DNA of 64,000 nt from an uncultured Luminiphilus sp. (lineage in GTDB: Bacteria > Pseudomonadota > Gammaproteobacteria > Pseudomonadales > Halieaceae), in the NCBI GenBank assembly GCA_943787485.1, contig CALSMP010000013.1, positions 46,361 to 110,360 on the forward strand, written 5' to 3'. This document shows, piece by piece, positions 9,852 to 19,164 of this stretch (its first letter is position 1; the number at the start of each line of letters is the position of its first letter). The translations under genes and the position numbers were made by a program. A model generated the notes under the pieces. That model was not told the origin of the DNA. It searched no databases and saw only the letters and a program-made list of their open reading frames with translations.

Positions 9852-12056
9852 ATGAATACCTGTAGAAAGGCATTACTCACTATTACGCTTGCTGTTCTCT
9901 CGCAGACAGCACTGGGGCTCGGGCTGGGTGATATAACCTTGAAGTCCTACGTTAATGAGCCATTCGAGGCCACTATTGATTTGCTCGACGTTGGCGCGCT
10001 GCGACCTGAGGACATTCGTATCCGTCTAGGTACCCAGGAGGACTTTGATCGTCTCGGCGTTGAGCGGGCGTATTTTTTGACCGGCATTCAGTTTGAGATT
10101 TTGCTGGAGGAGGGTGGAGCAAGAATCTTGCTCACTACTGGCGAGGTGCTGGTCGAGCCCTACCTAGACTTTTTGCTTGAGGCCAGATGGCCTTCAGGGC
10201 GGTTGTTACGTGAATATACGGTGCTTGTAGACCTGCCCCCAATGCCCTCGAGCATTGCCACTAGCGCGCCTCAAGAGGCCATGGAATCGACGGATGTCGC
10301 CGCCGCCGCGGAGATCCCACCAGCCGGCTCGGCGGGGCAGGCCGGAGGTAAGCGAGATTATGATAGGGACGCTAAGCCAACGCCGACGGCGGGTGGCAAC
10401 TATTTGGTCGCCCGAGACGATACCTTATGGCAAATCGCTGCCTCTGCGGCGCTGCCCGGGGTCTCTGTGGAACAGACAATGCTGGCGACGGTCGCCAAGA
10501 ATCCCAGGGCATTTACTCGCGGTAACATCAACGGACTAAAAGCGGGGTATGTGCTCTCACTACCGACCGAGGCTGATTTATCGATGACCCTATCAGAAGC
10601 AACCAGTGCGGTTGCTTCACAGAACAGTGATTGGGCGTCTGGCGTTGTCAGCCAGCCGGTTCTTCGCGTCGTTGCCGACAACGATCTGGAGGCTGACGAC
10701 AGCTCTTTCGTGGATGACGATCCCTGGACGAGCACAAGCACGCCATTGGGTGGCGATGAGCAGAGTCAGGAAGAGGCTGAGGCCCTGACACCGGCCGCAA
10801 ATACCCCGGCGCAAAGTAGCGATCAGGGACAAGAGGCAAAGGTCGCTGAAAAAGAGTTTGCCGCAGAGAACGGTGCTGGAGAAGAACAGGGTGAGCCCTC
10901 TACGCCCGATGTCTCACTAGGTGCGCTAGCGGATATTGAGGCGCAGGTGGCTGAATTATCGGGACAACTCGGCAATCTGCGGGAGCTTGTTGCGATCAAG
11001 GACAAGCAGATTGCAGAGCTCCAGGCGTCACTCGCCGCTAAACAGACATCGACCCCGGCGGCGTCCGTAACCTTTGCTTTGTCGTCGCTCCTTTACCTTG
11101 CCGCTGGCGCTGCAGTTGGTGCACTTGTACTGTTCCTCGTATTGCGATTACGCAACATCCCTGAATCGCCAGAGCCAAGCCCGGATACTGTGGAGACGGA
11201 GCCAGTCATGGCGCCCGTGCCGGCAGAAGAGGATTCACAGGCAGCGAGTGAAGGCACAAAACCCTCAGGCGGCGCCATTCAAGAGGCGCTGGCCGAGGCG
11301 GAGATTTACGTATCCTTTGGTCGTCATCAGCAAGCTCTCAACCTGCTCGCCGCTGTGACCAAAAAGACATCAGGCGCAGAGGCCGCAGAGGCCTATTGCA
11401 AAATGATTGAGATAGCGTTGGCCAACGACCGCCCGGAAGAGGCCGCGCAGTGGTTGACTCAGGTAGAGGCAATTGGAACCCCCGAGCAAGTCGCATCTGC
11501 CACCAGTGCAGTGCGGAGCGTTGCCGCAACGCCGCCAGATTTGGGTGAGCTTGGTGATGGCGTGGCGCGATCCGAGGTCGATGAGCTGGAAATGCCACCG
11601 ACAGTGGATCCAGCGTTTGATGTGCGGACAGAGGGAGACGAGCTTCAGCCAACAGATGTTACCGATGCCACACAATCGGCGCAGCTTTCACAAGAACCAC
11701 TTGAATTCCAAGACTTGGAGTTGAGCGAGTTGCCGGCCGATGACTCCTCGGACCCTGCTGTGGCTATCCTCAGCGAGACGTATGAGAAGGATGTGCCGGT
11801 TAAACTGCCTCCTGAACTTGCCGCAGTACTAGGCACGGATGTCGTTCCGCCTGTTGAAGAAGTAGTAGAGAGTGAGGCAGAGACGCTCGTCTATGCCAGT
11901 GAGACCGATCCGATGGATGCCAAACTTGACCTGGCCAGGGCCTATATCGATATGGGTGATGAGGAAGGTGCCCGCCCGATACTTGAAGACGTTGTGGTAA
12001 ATGGTGATCTGCGTCAGCAGGCTGAGGCTAGAGAGCTACTCGTCCACATTGTCTGA
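9852..12056 (+). CDS. fimV: FimV-like polar peptidoglycan-binding protein
   Basis: FimV family proteins organise the cell pole in type IV pilus-dependent motility and polar signalling. The N-terminal FimV domain (LGDITLKSYVNEPFEATIDLLD) follows a signal peptide. A LysM domain begins near residue 178 (YLVARDDTLWQIAA). An acidic low-complexity region and a short coiled coil (VAELSGQLGNLRELVAIKDK) precede a single membrane segment at about 406-430. The cytoplasmic part is acidic and ends in the conserved TPR-like FimV C-terminal domain (DAKLDLARAYIDMGDEEGAR). I chose ATG 9852 because it starts the signal peptide; an ATG 33 bases earlier adds an odd extension. The position between asd and truA is the one known from Pseudomonas. 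Confidence 0.9.
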   Translation: MNTCRKALLTITLAVLSQTALGLGLGDITLKSYVNEPFEATIDLLDVGALRPEDIRIRLGTQEDFDRLGVERAYFLTGIQFEILLEEGGARILLTTGEVLVEPYLDFLLEARWPSGRLLREYTVLVDLPPMPSSIATSAPQEAMESTDVAAAAEIPPAGSAGQAGGKRDYDRDAKPTPTAGGNYLVARDDTLWQIAASAALPGVSVEQTMLATVAKNPRAFTRGNINGLKAGYVLSLPTEADLSMTLSEATSAVASQNSDWASGVVSQPVLRVVADNDLEADDSSFVDDDPWTSTSTPLGGDEQSQEEAEALTPAANTPAQSSDQGQEAKVAEKEFAAENGAGEEQGEPSTPDVSLGALADIEAQVAELSGQLGNLRELVAIKDKQIAELQASLAAKQTSTPAASVTFALSSLLYLAAGAAVGALVLFLVLRLRNIPESPEPSPDTVETEPVMAPVPAEEDSQAASEGTKPSGGAIQEALAEAEIYVSFGRHQQALNLLAAVTKKTSGAEAAEAYCKMIEIALANDRPEEAAQWLTQVEAIGTPEQVASATSAVRSVAATPPDLGELGDGVARSEVDELEMPPTVDPAFDVRTEGDELQPTDVTDATQSAQLSQEPLEFQDLELSELPADDSSDPAVAILSETYEKDVPVKLPPELAAVLGTDVVPPVEEVVESEAETLVYASETDPMDAKLDLARAYIDMGDEEGARPILEDVVVNGDLRQQAEARELLVHIV

Positions 12057-12894
12057 CCCTCGGTACAGGTTTGATCCGACTCCCTTGGCTATCGGCACGC
12101 GGGTCGCGCTGCGCATTGAATATCTAGGAACCAGCTACTGCGGATGGCAGGCGCAACCCCATTTGCCAGTTGCCACTGTTCAGGAGTGTCTTGAACAGGC
12201 ACTCGGAAAAGTAGCGGACCAGCCGGTGACGACCCACTGCGCGGGACGAACCGATACCGGCGTGCATGGATTTGCACAAATCGCGCACTTTGATGACCCC
12301 GTGGGCCGCAGTGGCAAGGCTTGGGTGATGGGAGCGAATGGCCAATTGCCCCCAGATATCAGGATACATTGGGCGCATCCGGTCGATCAGAGTTTTCACG
12401 CTCGCCACAGTGCCTTGGCTAGGCGTTATCGCTATGTCGTTGCCAATACCACTGTGCGCCCTGCGCATCTGGCCTCTTTGGTCACGTGGCAGCGCCGGCC
12501 CCTTGCGGTGGAGACGATGTCTGCGGCTGCTGAGGCGCTGGTAGGTAGCCATGATTTTTCGGCTTTCCGCGCGGCCCAATGTCAGGCAAACAGCCCGATA
12601 CGCGAAGTGTATAGTTTGGAGGTACGGCGCTGGAATGACTTTGTGGTGCTCGATATTGCGGCGAATGCCTTTCTCCATCACATGGTTCGAAACATGGCGG
12701 GTGCTTTAATGTCCGTTGGCACCGGTTCGCGACCGGTTGACTGGCTCCACGAACTCCTGGCGAGTCGGGATCGCACCTTGGGCGCCGATACCGCCTCCAG
12801 CGCGGGGCTCTATTTGGTCGGCGTGGACTATCCAGCAGATTATGGACTGCCATCGACGCCAGCAGGCCCCTCCTGGCTAACCGGGTACGTCTAA
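12001..12894 (+). CDS. truA: tRNA pseudouridine(38-40) synthase TruA
   Basis: Converts U38-U40 in tRNA anticodon arms to pseudouridine. The catalytic Asp is in AGRTDTGVHG, and the family segments IEYLGTSYCGWQ, FHARHSALARRYRY and NAFLHHMVRNMAGAL are present. The ATG at 12001 overlaps fimV by 56 bases; a TTG at 12049 or 12085 would give a start closer to the conserved core (VALRIEYLG), so the first 16 to 28 residues are doubtful. An eight-T run follows shortly after the stop, but no compact hairpin directly precedes it. The next gene is trpF. Confidence 0.93.
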   Translation: MVICVSRLRLESYSSTLSDPRYRFDPTPLAIGTRVALRIEYLGTSYCGWQAQPHLPVATVQECLEQALGKVADQPVTTHCAGRTDTGVHGFAQIAHFDDPVGRSGKAWVMGANGQLPPDIRIHWAHPVDQSFHARHSALARRYRYVVANTTVRPAHLASLVTWQRRPLAVETMSAAAEALVGSHDFSAFRAAQCQANSPIREVYSLEVRRWNDFVVLDIAANAFLHHMVRNMAGALMSVGTGSRPVDWLHELLASRDRTLGADTASSAGLYLVGVDYPADYGLPSTPAGPSWLTGYV

Positions 12895-12960
12895 AGGCTT
12901 TTTTTTGGCTAGAGGTTTGTGCAACACGGTTTTATACCAATTGGAGTGCTCTCGGTAGCC

Positions 12961-12980
12961 CGGAGTTCTGATAAACTCCG
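12961..12980 (+). other. short perfect hairpin upstream of trpF
   Basis: CGGAGTT (12961-12967) pairs with AACTCCG (12974-12980) around a 6-base loop, a 7-bp stem about 30 bases before the trpF start. No T-run follows and no Trp-rich leader peptide was found, so a classical trp attenuator is not supported. It could affect translation start of trpF or be incidental. Confidence 0.3.
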
Positions 12981-13012
12981 CCCCCGCGATAGTTCGGTGG
13001 GACGGGGTGTTG

Positions 13013-13648
13013 GTGAGAGTCCAGGTTAAAATGTGTGGCATTACCCGTCCCGAGGATGCGGTAACCGCTGTGGCCCACGGGGTCAGCGCGCTGGGCCTGC
13101 TGTTTTGGTCAGGTAGTTCTCGCTTCGTATCAATTGAGCAGGCGCGGGAAATATGTGCGGCAGTGCCGCCGCTGACGCCCGTGGTTGGTCTCTTTGTTGA
13201 TGCCACCGAGGCGGAGGTCGAACGGGTTTTGGCTGATGTGCCGATCAATCTGTTACAGCTGCACGGTGATGAGACGCCGTCTTTTTGCGAACAGTGGCAA
13301 GTGCCTTATATCAAGGCATTGAAGGCGCTGCCTGGAGCAAATCTGTTAGATCAGGCCGCGGCTTTCCCGCGGGCGCGGGGCTTTTTGTTGGATGCCGTGC
13401 ACAACGGCCAGTTTGGGGGTACCGGTCAGACCTTTGACTGGAGCTTGGTTCCGCCAGAATTCGACCGCCCGCTTGTTTTGGCAGGAGGGCTCAACCCCGC
13501 TACTGTAGGGGAGGCAATATCACGCCTACGCCCCGTGGCAGTCGACGTAAGCTCAGGGGTTGAGGTGTCGCCGGGGGTAAAAGACCCCGAAAAAATCAGG
13601 CAATTCATGCAGGCCGTTCAAGCGGCGGAAGAGGTGAGAGCGACATGA
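13013..13648 (+). CDS. trpF: phosphoribosylanthranilate isomerase
   Basis: Fourth step of tryptophan synthesis: Amadori rearrangement of phosphoribosylanthranilate. The N-terminal [12 protein letters not shown] motif with the catalytic Cys, the LLQLHGDE segment, the FLLDA segment with the catalytic Asp, and the C-terminal phosphate-binding LAGGLNP and VDVSSGVE are present. The frame has three possible starts (GTG 13007, TTG 13010, GTG 13013); GTG 13013 fits the family's short N terminus. The stop overlaps the trpB ATG by 4 bases (ATGA), giving trpF-trpB-trpA. Confidence 0.95.
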   Translation: MRVQVKMCGITRPEDAVTAVAHGVSALGLLFWSGSSRFVSIEQAREICAAVPPLTPVVGLFVDATEAEVERVLADVPINLLQLHGDETPSFCEQWQVPYIKALKALPGANLLDQAAAFPRARGFLLDAVHNGQFGGTGQTFDWSLVPPEFDRPLVLAGGLNPATVGEAISRLRPVAVDVSSGVEVSPGVKDPEKIRQFMQAVQAAEEVRAT

Positions 13649-14865
13649 CCGAAATGCACAGCCCCGAGTTTTTTGCGTCGGTACCCGATCCCCAGGGTCG
13701 GTTTGGCCCCTATGGGGGTAAGTTTGTGGCCGAAACGCTGATGACCGCACTGGCTGATCTGGAAGCATTGTATCGGGATCTTTCGACAGACCCGGCGTTT
13801 CAGAGCCAGTTCGATTCCGACCTGGCACACTACGTGGGTCGTCCTTCGCCCCTGTATGAGGCAGCACGCATTTCTGATGAGATCGGCGGCGCGCGCATCT
13901 TTTTGAAGCGCGAGGATTTAAATCACACCGGTGCGCATAAAGTAAACAACACCATTGGTCAGGCGTTGTTGGCGAAACACATGGGCAAGAAGCGGGTGAT
14001 TGCGGAGACAGGTGCAGGGCAGCACGGCGTCGCGAGTGCGACGGTTGCCGCTCGCCTCGGACTTGAGTGTCACGTGTTTATGGGCGCTGAAGACGTGCAA
14101 CGCCAATCGCTCAATGTGTATCGCATGAAGCTTTTGGGTGCTGAAGTGATCCCGGTGACCTCGGGGTCAAGAACGCTTAAGGATGCCATGAATGAGGCCT
14201 TGCGGGACTGGGTCACCTACGTGGACAACACCTTCTATATTATTGGCACTGTAGCGGGACCCCACCCATACCCCATGTTGGTGCGAGATTTCCAAAGTGT
14301 GATCGGTCGGGAGGCCCGACGGCAATGCCTCGAGCGCAATGGCCGTTTACCCGATGCACTAGTCGCTTGTGTCGGCGGGGGCTCCAACGCAATCGGTCTT
14401 TTTCATCCGTTTTTGCCCGACGAGGGTGTTGCGATGTATGGGGTAGAGGCTGGCGGGCATGGCGTGGAGACCGGCGAGCACGCGGCGCCTCTTTCGGCCG
14501 GGACGCCCGGGGTTCTACACGGCAACCGAACCTATCTCATGCAGGATGAAAATGGGCAGATCCTGCATACCCATTCTGTATCGGCTGGTTTGGATTACCC
14601 GGGAGTGGGCCCCGAGCACGCCTGGCTTAAGGACATCGGGCGCGTGCAGTATGTTTCGGCAAATGACGATGAAGCGCTGACCGCGTTTCATCGCTGGACA
14701 CGAATGGAAGGCATCATGCCCGCATTAGAGACAGCTCATGCGTTGGCTTATGCAGAGAAACTCGCGGCGGATATGTCCCCTGATCAACACATTGTGGTCA
14801 ACCTCTCGGGCCGCGGCGACAAAGATATTCTCACCGTCGCTGCAATTGATGGTATTGAGCTGTAA
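13645..14865 (+). CDS. trpB: tryptophan synthase beta chain
   Basis: PLP enzyme joining indole and serine to tryptophan. The PLP lysine is Lys99 in [10 protein letters not shown], followed by [10 protein letters not shown] and the phosphate-binding [10 protein letters not shown]. The NLSGRGDKD motif closes the C terminus. The length of 406 residues is usual. It is translationally coupled to trpF and lies 21 bases before trpA, its complex partner. Confidence 0.97.
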   Translation: MTEMHSPEFFASVPDPQGRFGPYGGKFVAETLMTALADLEALYRDLSTDPAFQSQFDSDLAHYVGRPSPLYEAARISDEIGGARIFLKREDLNHTGAHKVNNTIGQALLAKHMGKKRVIAETGAGQHGVASATVAARLGLECHVFMGAEDVQRQSLNVYRMKLLGAEVIPVTSGSRTLKDAMNEALRDWVTYVDNTFYIIGTVAGPHPYPMLVRDFQSVIGREARRQCLERNGRLPDALVACVGGGSNAIGLFHPFLPDEGVAMYGVEAGGHGVETGEHAAPLSAGTPGVLHGNRTYLMQDENGQILHTHSVSAGLDYPGVGPEHAWLKDIGRVQYVSANDDEALTAFHRWTRMEGIMPALETAHALAYAEKLAADMSPDQHIVVNLSGRGDKDILTVAAIDGIEL

Positions 14866-14886
14866 ATTGGGTAAACAGGACATAGC

Positions 14887-15714
14887 GTGACCAGACTCTC
14901 CACATGCTTTGACGCTTTGCGCGCGGACAACCGAAAGGCCGTTATTCCCTACATTGTGGCGGGTGATCCGTCGAGAGAGGGCACGGTCACGCTAATGCAT
15001 CGTTTGGTCGACGCTGGCGCTGACATTGTAGAGCTGGGCGTCCCGTTTTCTGACCCTATGTCAGAGGGCCCCGTCATTCAAAAAGGCCACGAGCGGGCGC
15101 TGGCAAACGGAATTAGTCTCCGGGATGTCTTGGCTATGGTGACCGAGTTTCGAGAGCACAACACGGATACCCCGGTTGTTGTGATGGGGTATGCCAACCC
15201 CGTGGAGCGAATGGGCTATGCGTCGTTCGCTGATGCCTGCGCACAGGCAGGTGTCGATGGTTTGATCACCGTAGATTTACCGCCCGAGGAGGTGAAACCT
15301 CTGAACGCCGAGCTGACCCGGGTCAGTATTGACAATATATTTCTTATTTCACCCACAACACCCGAGGCGAGAATCAAAACAATCGTTGAATCGGCATCGG
15401 GCTTTATTTATTACGTGGCGGTCAAGGGCGTTACCGGCGCCGGGCACTTGGATACCGCTGAAGTGTTTTCCTACATGAGCAAAATCAAGGCCGAGACTGC
15501 ACTCCCAGTTTGCGTGGGCTTTGGCATCAAGGATGCGGCGTCGGCCTCTTCTATAGCCAGCGTTGCCGATGGCGCGGTGGTGGGGAGTGCGCTCATCGAC
15601 ATTATGGCCCAGGCTATGGCTGATGGTGACACCGAGCAGACCGCTGCTGACCATGCTATCGCCTTGCTCGCCGACATCCGTCAAGGTGTTGATCACGTAT
15701 CTAGGGGTAACTAA
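14887..15714 (+). CDS. trpA: tryptophan synthase alpha chain
   Basis: Releases indole from indole-3-glycerol phosphate for channelling to TrpB. The catalytic Glu is in DIVELGVPFSDP and the second acidic residue in ITVDLPPEE; the phosphate-binding loop near YYVAVKGVTGAG and VCVGFGIKD is present. The start is a GTG with weak upstream purines. A 9-base direct repeat (CTAGGGGTA) overlaps its 3' end and the gap before accD. Confidence 0.96.
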   Translation: MTRLSTCFDALRADNRKAVIPYIVAGDPSREGTVTLMHRLVDAGADIVELGVPFSDPMSEGPVIQKGHERALANGISLRDVLAMVTEFREHNTDTPVVVMGYANPVERMGYASFADACAQAGVDGLITVDLPPEEVKPLNAELTRVSIDNIFLISPTTPEARIKTIVESASGFIYYVAVKGVTGAGHLDTAEVFSYMSKIKAETALPVCVGFGIKDAASASSIASVADGAVVGSALIDIMAQAMADGDTEQTAADHAIALLADIRQGVDHVSRGN

Positions 15715-15725
15715 CTTCCTAGGGG

Positions 15726-15731
15726 TATAAT
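15726..15731 (+). promoter_or_regulatory. possible -10 element upstream of accD
   Basis: A perfect TATAAT hexamer stands about 28 bases before the accD ATG in the short gap after trpA. No good -35 hexamer is seen at 16-18 bases upstream, where CTAGGGGTA (15701-15709) is instead repeated at 15719-15727 directly over the -10. An activator-dependent or weak promoter separating accD-folC from the trp genes is possible. Confidence 0.3.
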
Positions 15732-15758
15732 CGCGCTCAAGAGAGCACGGAGTTCGCT

Positions 15759-16640
15759 ATGAGCTGGATTGACAAGATATTGCCATCAGGGGTGCGCAAG
15801 GATGAAACCCCGTCGCGTCGAGCAAGCATCCCCGAGGGCCTGTGGAAGAAGTGCGTCAAGTGCGATTCAGCCCTCTATCGCCCCGACCTCGAGAGAAATC
15901 AAGAGGTATGCCCGAAGTGTGATCATCATATGCGGATTGGAGCGCGCCAGCGGCTTGATATTTTCCTTGATAATACCGGCAGGGAAGAGCTCTTCGCCGA
16001 TCTCGAACCCATCGACCGCCTTAAATTCAAAGACAAACGGCGATACAAAGAGCGGTTGGTCGCGGCCCAGAAAAGTACGGGTGAGAAAGATGCCTTGATC
16101 GCCATGGCGGGCAAGCTAAAGGGGCTGTCGGTGGTAGCCGTTGCCTTTGAGTTTAATTTTCACGGCGGGTCCATGGGCTATGCGGTGGGTGAGAAATTTA
16201 CCCGGGCGGCAACGTATGCGCTTGAACACCGACTGCCCCTGATTTGTTTTGCCGCATCGGGTGGCGCTCGTATGCAGGAGGCGTTGATATCGCTGATGCA
16301 GATGGCCAAAACTTCAGCGGTACTCGAGCGGATGAAGGGTCAGGGTGTTCCTTTTATATCCGTGCTAACCGACCCAATTTACGGCGGAGTATCAGCCTCG
16401 CTAGCCCTCCTCGGTGATATTAATGTTGCAGAACCTGAGGCAAGAGCAGGATTCGCTGGGCCTAATATCATCGAGCAAACGATTCGCCAGAAGTTACCCA
16501 AAGGGTTTCAGCGAAGCGAATTTTTGCTTGAGCATGGGGCAATCGATATGATCGTACACCGCTCTGACATGAGGGATACCCTGGCACGCCTGCTTGAAAA
16601 GTTGACGGGCCTGGTGACTGCGGTTGAGGTCGAGGCGTAA
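15759..16640 (+). CDS. accD: acetyl-CoA carboxylase carboxyltransferase beta subunit
   Basis: With AccA transfers CO2 from biotinyl-AccB to acetyl-CoA, giving malonyl-CoA. The N-terminal four-Cys zinc finger is visible as CVKC and CPKC at about residues 32-54. The carboxyltransferase core shows FGGS-like [14 protein letters not shown], the acyl-CoA oxyanion segment [10 protein letters not shown], and YGGVSASLA. It has 293 residues, standard. It is followed by folC, as in Pseudomonas. Confidence 0.97.
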   Translation: MSWIDKILPSGVRKDETPSRRASIPEGLWKKCVKCDSALYRPDLERNQEVCPKCDHHMRIGARQRLDIFLDNTGREELFADLEPIDRLKFKDKRRYKERLVAAQKSTGEKDALIAMAGKLKGLSVVAVAFEFNFHGGSMGYAVGEKFTRAATYALEHRLPLICFAASGGARMQEALISLMQMAKTSAVLERMKGQGVPFISVLTDPIYGGVSASLALLGDINVAEPEARAGFAGPNIIEQTIRQKLPKGFQRSEFLLEHGAIDMIVHRSDMRDTLARLLEKLTGLVTAVEVEA

Positions 16641-16682
16641 ACTGGCGCTGGTCGCCCCGCATTGTTGTAGCGAAGGAGACAG

Positions 16683-17945
16683 GTGACCCCGTTGACCGCG
16701 TTCGAGGATCTGCCGGCCTGGCTATCACATCTCGAGACCCTGCACCCAAAAACCATCGATCTTGGCCTGGCGCGCGTGCGAACGGTCGCCGAGCGCTTGG
16801 ATGTGCTTGGGGGCGGTGTTCCGACGATCATCGTTGCCGGCACTAATGGCAAGGGCACCACAGTGGCCGCTTTGCAAAGTTTGTTGCGGCAGCTGGGTTT
16901 TTCTGTGGGTGCTTACACTTCCCCCCACCTTATTGATTTTAACGAGCGCATCGTCGTCAATGGGCAGCCCGCGGTGGATTCTCGCATCCTCGACGCATTT
17001 GCAGAGATAGAATCTGCTCGGGGCGAGATCACACTGAGCTACTTTGAGTTTGCGACGCTGGCTGCGCTGTTGGTCTTCAAACAGTCGGCTGTTGACTGGC
17101 AAGTGTTGGAGGTCGGACTCGGTGGTCGACTTGATGCCGTCAATTGTGTTGATGCCGATCTTTCCATTATCACGAGCATCGGTATCGATCACACGGAGTG
17201 GTTGGGTGAAACTCGCGAAGCAATCGCGCCCGAAAAAGCGGGGGTTGCCAGAGCGGATAAACCGGTAATTGTCGCTGAGTCGGCACTGCCTGATACGCTT
17301 TTGCCTGCCTTGAATACTATCGGGGCAGTGCCTTGGGTGATCGGTAGAGATTGGCACTTGAACCAATGGGCAGTGGTATTGCCTGACGGGCAGCAGATCT
17401 CGCTGCCCCCCTCGGAGTCGTTGCAGCCGTCCAATCTTTCGGCAGCGGTGATAGCCCTGAAGGCGCTGGGGTTAAAGCCCACTCAAGAGCACGTCAATGC
17501 GGCGTTCAAAGCACTAAGCGTCGCTGGTCGGCAGTTTCGTCTCCACCACCGAGGTCGGGAGTGGTGGTTGGACGTGGCCCATAATCGTGAGTCGGTGGCT
17601 GCCTTGGTCAGCTCGATAGCGGCAAGCCCCCCGACAAACGCGACTCACCTTGTGTTTGGTGCCATGGTCGATAAGCCGCTCCGTGATATGATCGAGAGCG
17701 TAAGCAAATTGAGTTCGGTGTGGCATCTGCCCAACAACCAAGCAGGAGATAGGGCAGCCTTGCCTGCTGATTTGGCCGAGTTAGTGCGGGCAGTTGACCA
17801 CTTGGCAACCGTGACGCTCTATGACACGCCGTCGTTGGCTTATGATGGCGTCCACGAAGTGACTGACCCGGGGGATAGGATTATCGTTTTTGGATCATTT
17901 GTCACGGTGGGTGAGCAGATGAAGCTTCTGCAGCGGCACGCATGA
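16683..17945 (+). CDS. folC: bifunctional folylpolyglutamate/dihydrofolate synthase
   Basis: Makes dihydrofolate from dihydropteroate and glutamate and adds further glutamates to folates. The ATP P-loop is GTNGKGTTVAAL near residue 56, followed by TSPHLIDFNERI and the metal-binding EVGLGGRLDAVN; LDVAHNRESV is the C-terminal Mur-ligase-like motif. It has 420 residues, normal. The start is GTG with a GGAGAC upstream. It is followed 21 bases later by the SPOR protein gene. Confidence 0.95.
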   Translation: MTPLTAFEDLPAWLSHLETLHPKTIDLGLARVRTVAERLDVLGGGVPTIIVAGTNGKGTTVAALQSLLRQLGFSVGAYTSPHLIDFNERIVVNGQPAVDSRILDAFAEIESARGEITLSYFEFATLAALLVFKQSAVDWQVLEVGLGGRLDAVNCVDADLSIITSIGIDHTEWLGETREAIAPEKAGVARADKPVIVAESALPDTLLPALNTIGAVPWVIGRDWHLNQWAVVLPDGQQISLPPSESLQPSNLSAAVIALKALGLKPTQEHVNAAFKALSVAGRQFRLHHRGREWWLDVAHNRESVAALVSSIAASPPTNATHLVFGAMVDKPLRDMIESVSKLSSVWHLPNNQAGDRAALPADLAELVRAVDHLATVTLYDTPSLAYDGVHEVTDPGDRIIVFGSFVTVGEQMKLLQRHA

Positions 17946-17965
17946 TCAGGAGAGGTTAGGTCATC

Positions 17966-18583
17966 ATGAATCCTGTGGTCAGACAGCGTTTGGTGGGCAC
18001 GCTCGTACTCATAGCGATGGCAGTCGTGTTTTGGCCAATCATTTTTGTCACGCCTGAAACCAAGGCTCCCCTGGTGATTCAGCCACCGCCGCCGGCTCCA
18101 CGGGTCGATGAAACCCCATTGCCCATGCCCGCGTCTCCAGAAGCATCCATTCGCGCGTCTATCTCAGGCCCAAGCCATGACGACGAGGCCCAAGTGAAGG
18201 CGGATCAGCGGACACGCCTCAATAGCGAGGGTGACCTTAGTGATGCCGTAGAAAGTTTGGCGCCTGCCGATTCGCTCAACCCCATTGATTTGGCGCGCAC
18301 TGCGCCACCCGCGATAGCGACAGATGAATCGGGCTTTGCTGTAGCATGGGTGCTCCAAGTCGCTACAGTCAGTTCCAAGGAGCGCGCAAGCGTGCTCGTA
18401 GACCAACTGGTCGCCAAGGGCTACGAGGCTTTTTCTCAGGGCTTTCAATCAGGGGAGAACATGTTGTGGCGGGTGCAGATTGGCCCCAAGGTTGATGAAA
18501 CACGATTTTCAGCGATCAAGGCGGAGGTAGACAGAGCGTTCCGGGTGAACTCGGTTGTCGTCAGATACAGGCAAGCACCATGA
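17966..18583 (+). CDS. SPOR-domain cell-division protein (DedD-like)
   Basis: One N-terminal membrane segment (about residues 8-25) is followed by a Pro-rich periplasmic linker and a C-terminal SPOR domain (AWVLQVATVSSKERASVLVD to VNSVVVRYR), which binds denuded septal peptidoglycan. This architecture and its place between folC and cvpA match dedD. At 205 residues the length is normal. The stop overlaps the cvpA ATG by 4 bases, so the two are coupled. Confidence 0.88.
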   Translation: MNPVVRQRLVGTLVLIAMAVVFWPIIFVTPETKAPLVIQPPPPAPRVDETPLPMPASPEASIRASISGPSHDDEAQVKADQRTRLNSEGDLSDAVESLAPADSLNPIDLARTAPPAIATDESGFAVAWVLQVATVSSKERASVLVDQLVAKGYEAFSQGFQSGENMLWRVQIGPKVDETRFSAIKAEVDRAFRVNSVVVRYRQAP

Positions 18584-19149
18584 ATGAGATTGAACAGCAG
18601 GTTGCCGCCGCAACGGGCGGTTTTAACGAATTCGATTGGGTGGCACTGGCGATCGTTCTCCTGTCGGTGGTTATTGGGTTGTATCGTGGCTTTGGCCGAG
18701 AAGCGCTGGCTCTTATGGGTTGGGTGGCTGCCTTCGTACTGGCCAATGTTCTGGCAGACCCCCTGGCAAATGCTCTCAGAGCAATCAGTGACAGCGAGAC
18801 AGTGCGGTATCTCGCAGGATGGTCGTTGGTCTTCGTCGGGGTGTTGGCAATCTTTAAAATTCTGGCCAGTCTATTTGCCCAGCAAATGCGCCAGCCAGGA
18901 TTTAATCTCGGCAATCGGCTGTTAGGTGGGGTCTTTGGTTTGGTGAGGGGCTTGGTGGTTATGCTGGCGATAACGCTTGTATTGCGCGCTATTTTGCCCG
19001 ATGCCAATGAAGATCTGCTTGATGCCGCAGAAATAATGCCCGTGTTGGATACCCTGGCCGAGTGGTTGGGTGACAATATGGAAACGGCTATTGAGAGTGC
19101 ACCGGCTGAACAGCTCGAAAAAGAGCTTGAGTCGGTCGAAATGCTTTAA
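18580..19149 (+). CDS. cvpA: CvpA family membrane protein
   Basis: Four hydrophobic segments are visible (about residues 20-40, 43-60, 75-95 and 110-132) in a 189-residue protein, the CvpA layout. Homologues are linked with colicin V production and envelope homeostasis; the biochemical role is unresolved. It starts with an ATG overlapping the upstream SPOR gene and precedes purF by 15 bases, the conserved cvpA-purF pair. Confidence 0.92.
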   Translation: MNEIEQQVAAATGGFNEFDWVALAIVLLSVVIGLYRGFGREALALMGWVAAFVLANVLADPLANALRAISDSETVRYLAGWSLVFVGVLAIFKILASLFAQQMRQPGFNLGNRLLGGVFGLVRGLVVMLAITLVLRAILPDANEDLLDAAEIMPVLDTLAEWLGDNMETAIESAPAEQLEKELESVEML

Positions 19150-19164
19150 GACGGAGAAACGCTC

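Noticed and set aside
12124..12681. Open frame of 185 codons antisense to truA
   Set aside because: truA motifs on the plus strand are clear over the same bases; the antisense protein has no family pattern.
12899..12908. T-run after truA as an intrinsic terminator
   Set aside because: The nearest hairpin-like sequence is imperfect and about 30 bases away, so the standard terminator structure is not met.
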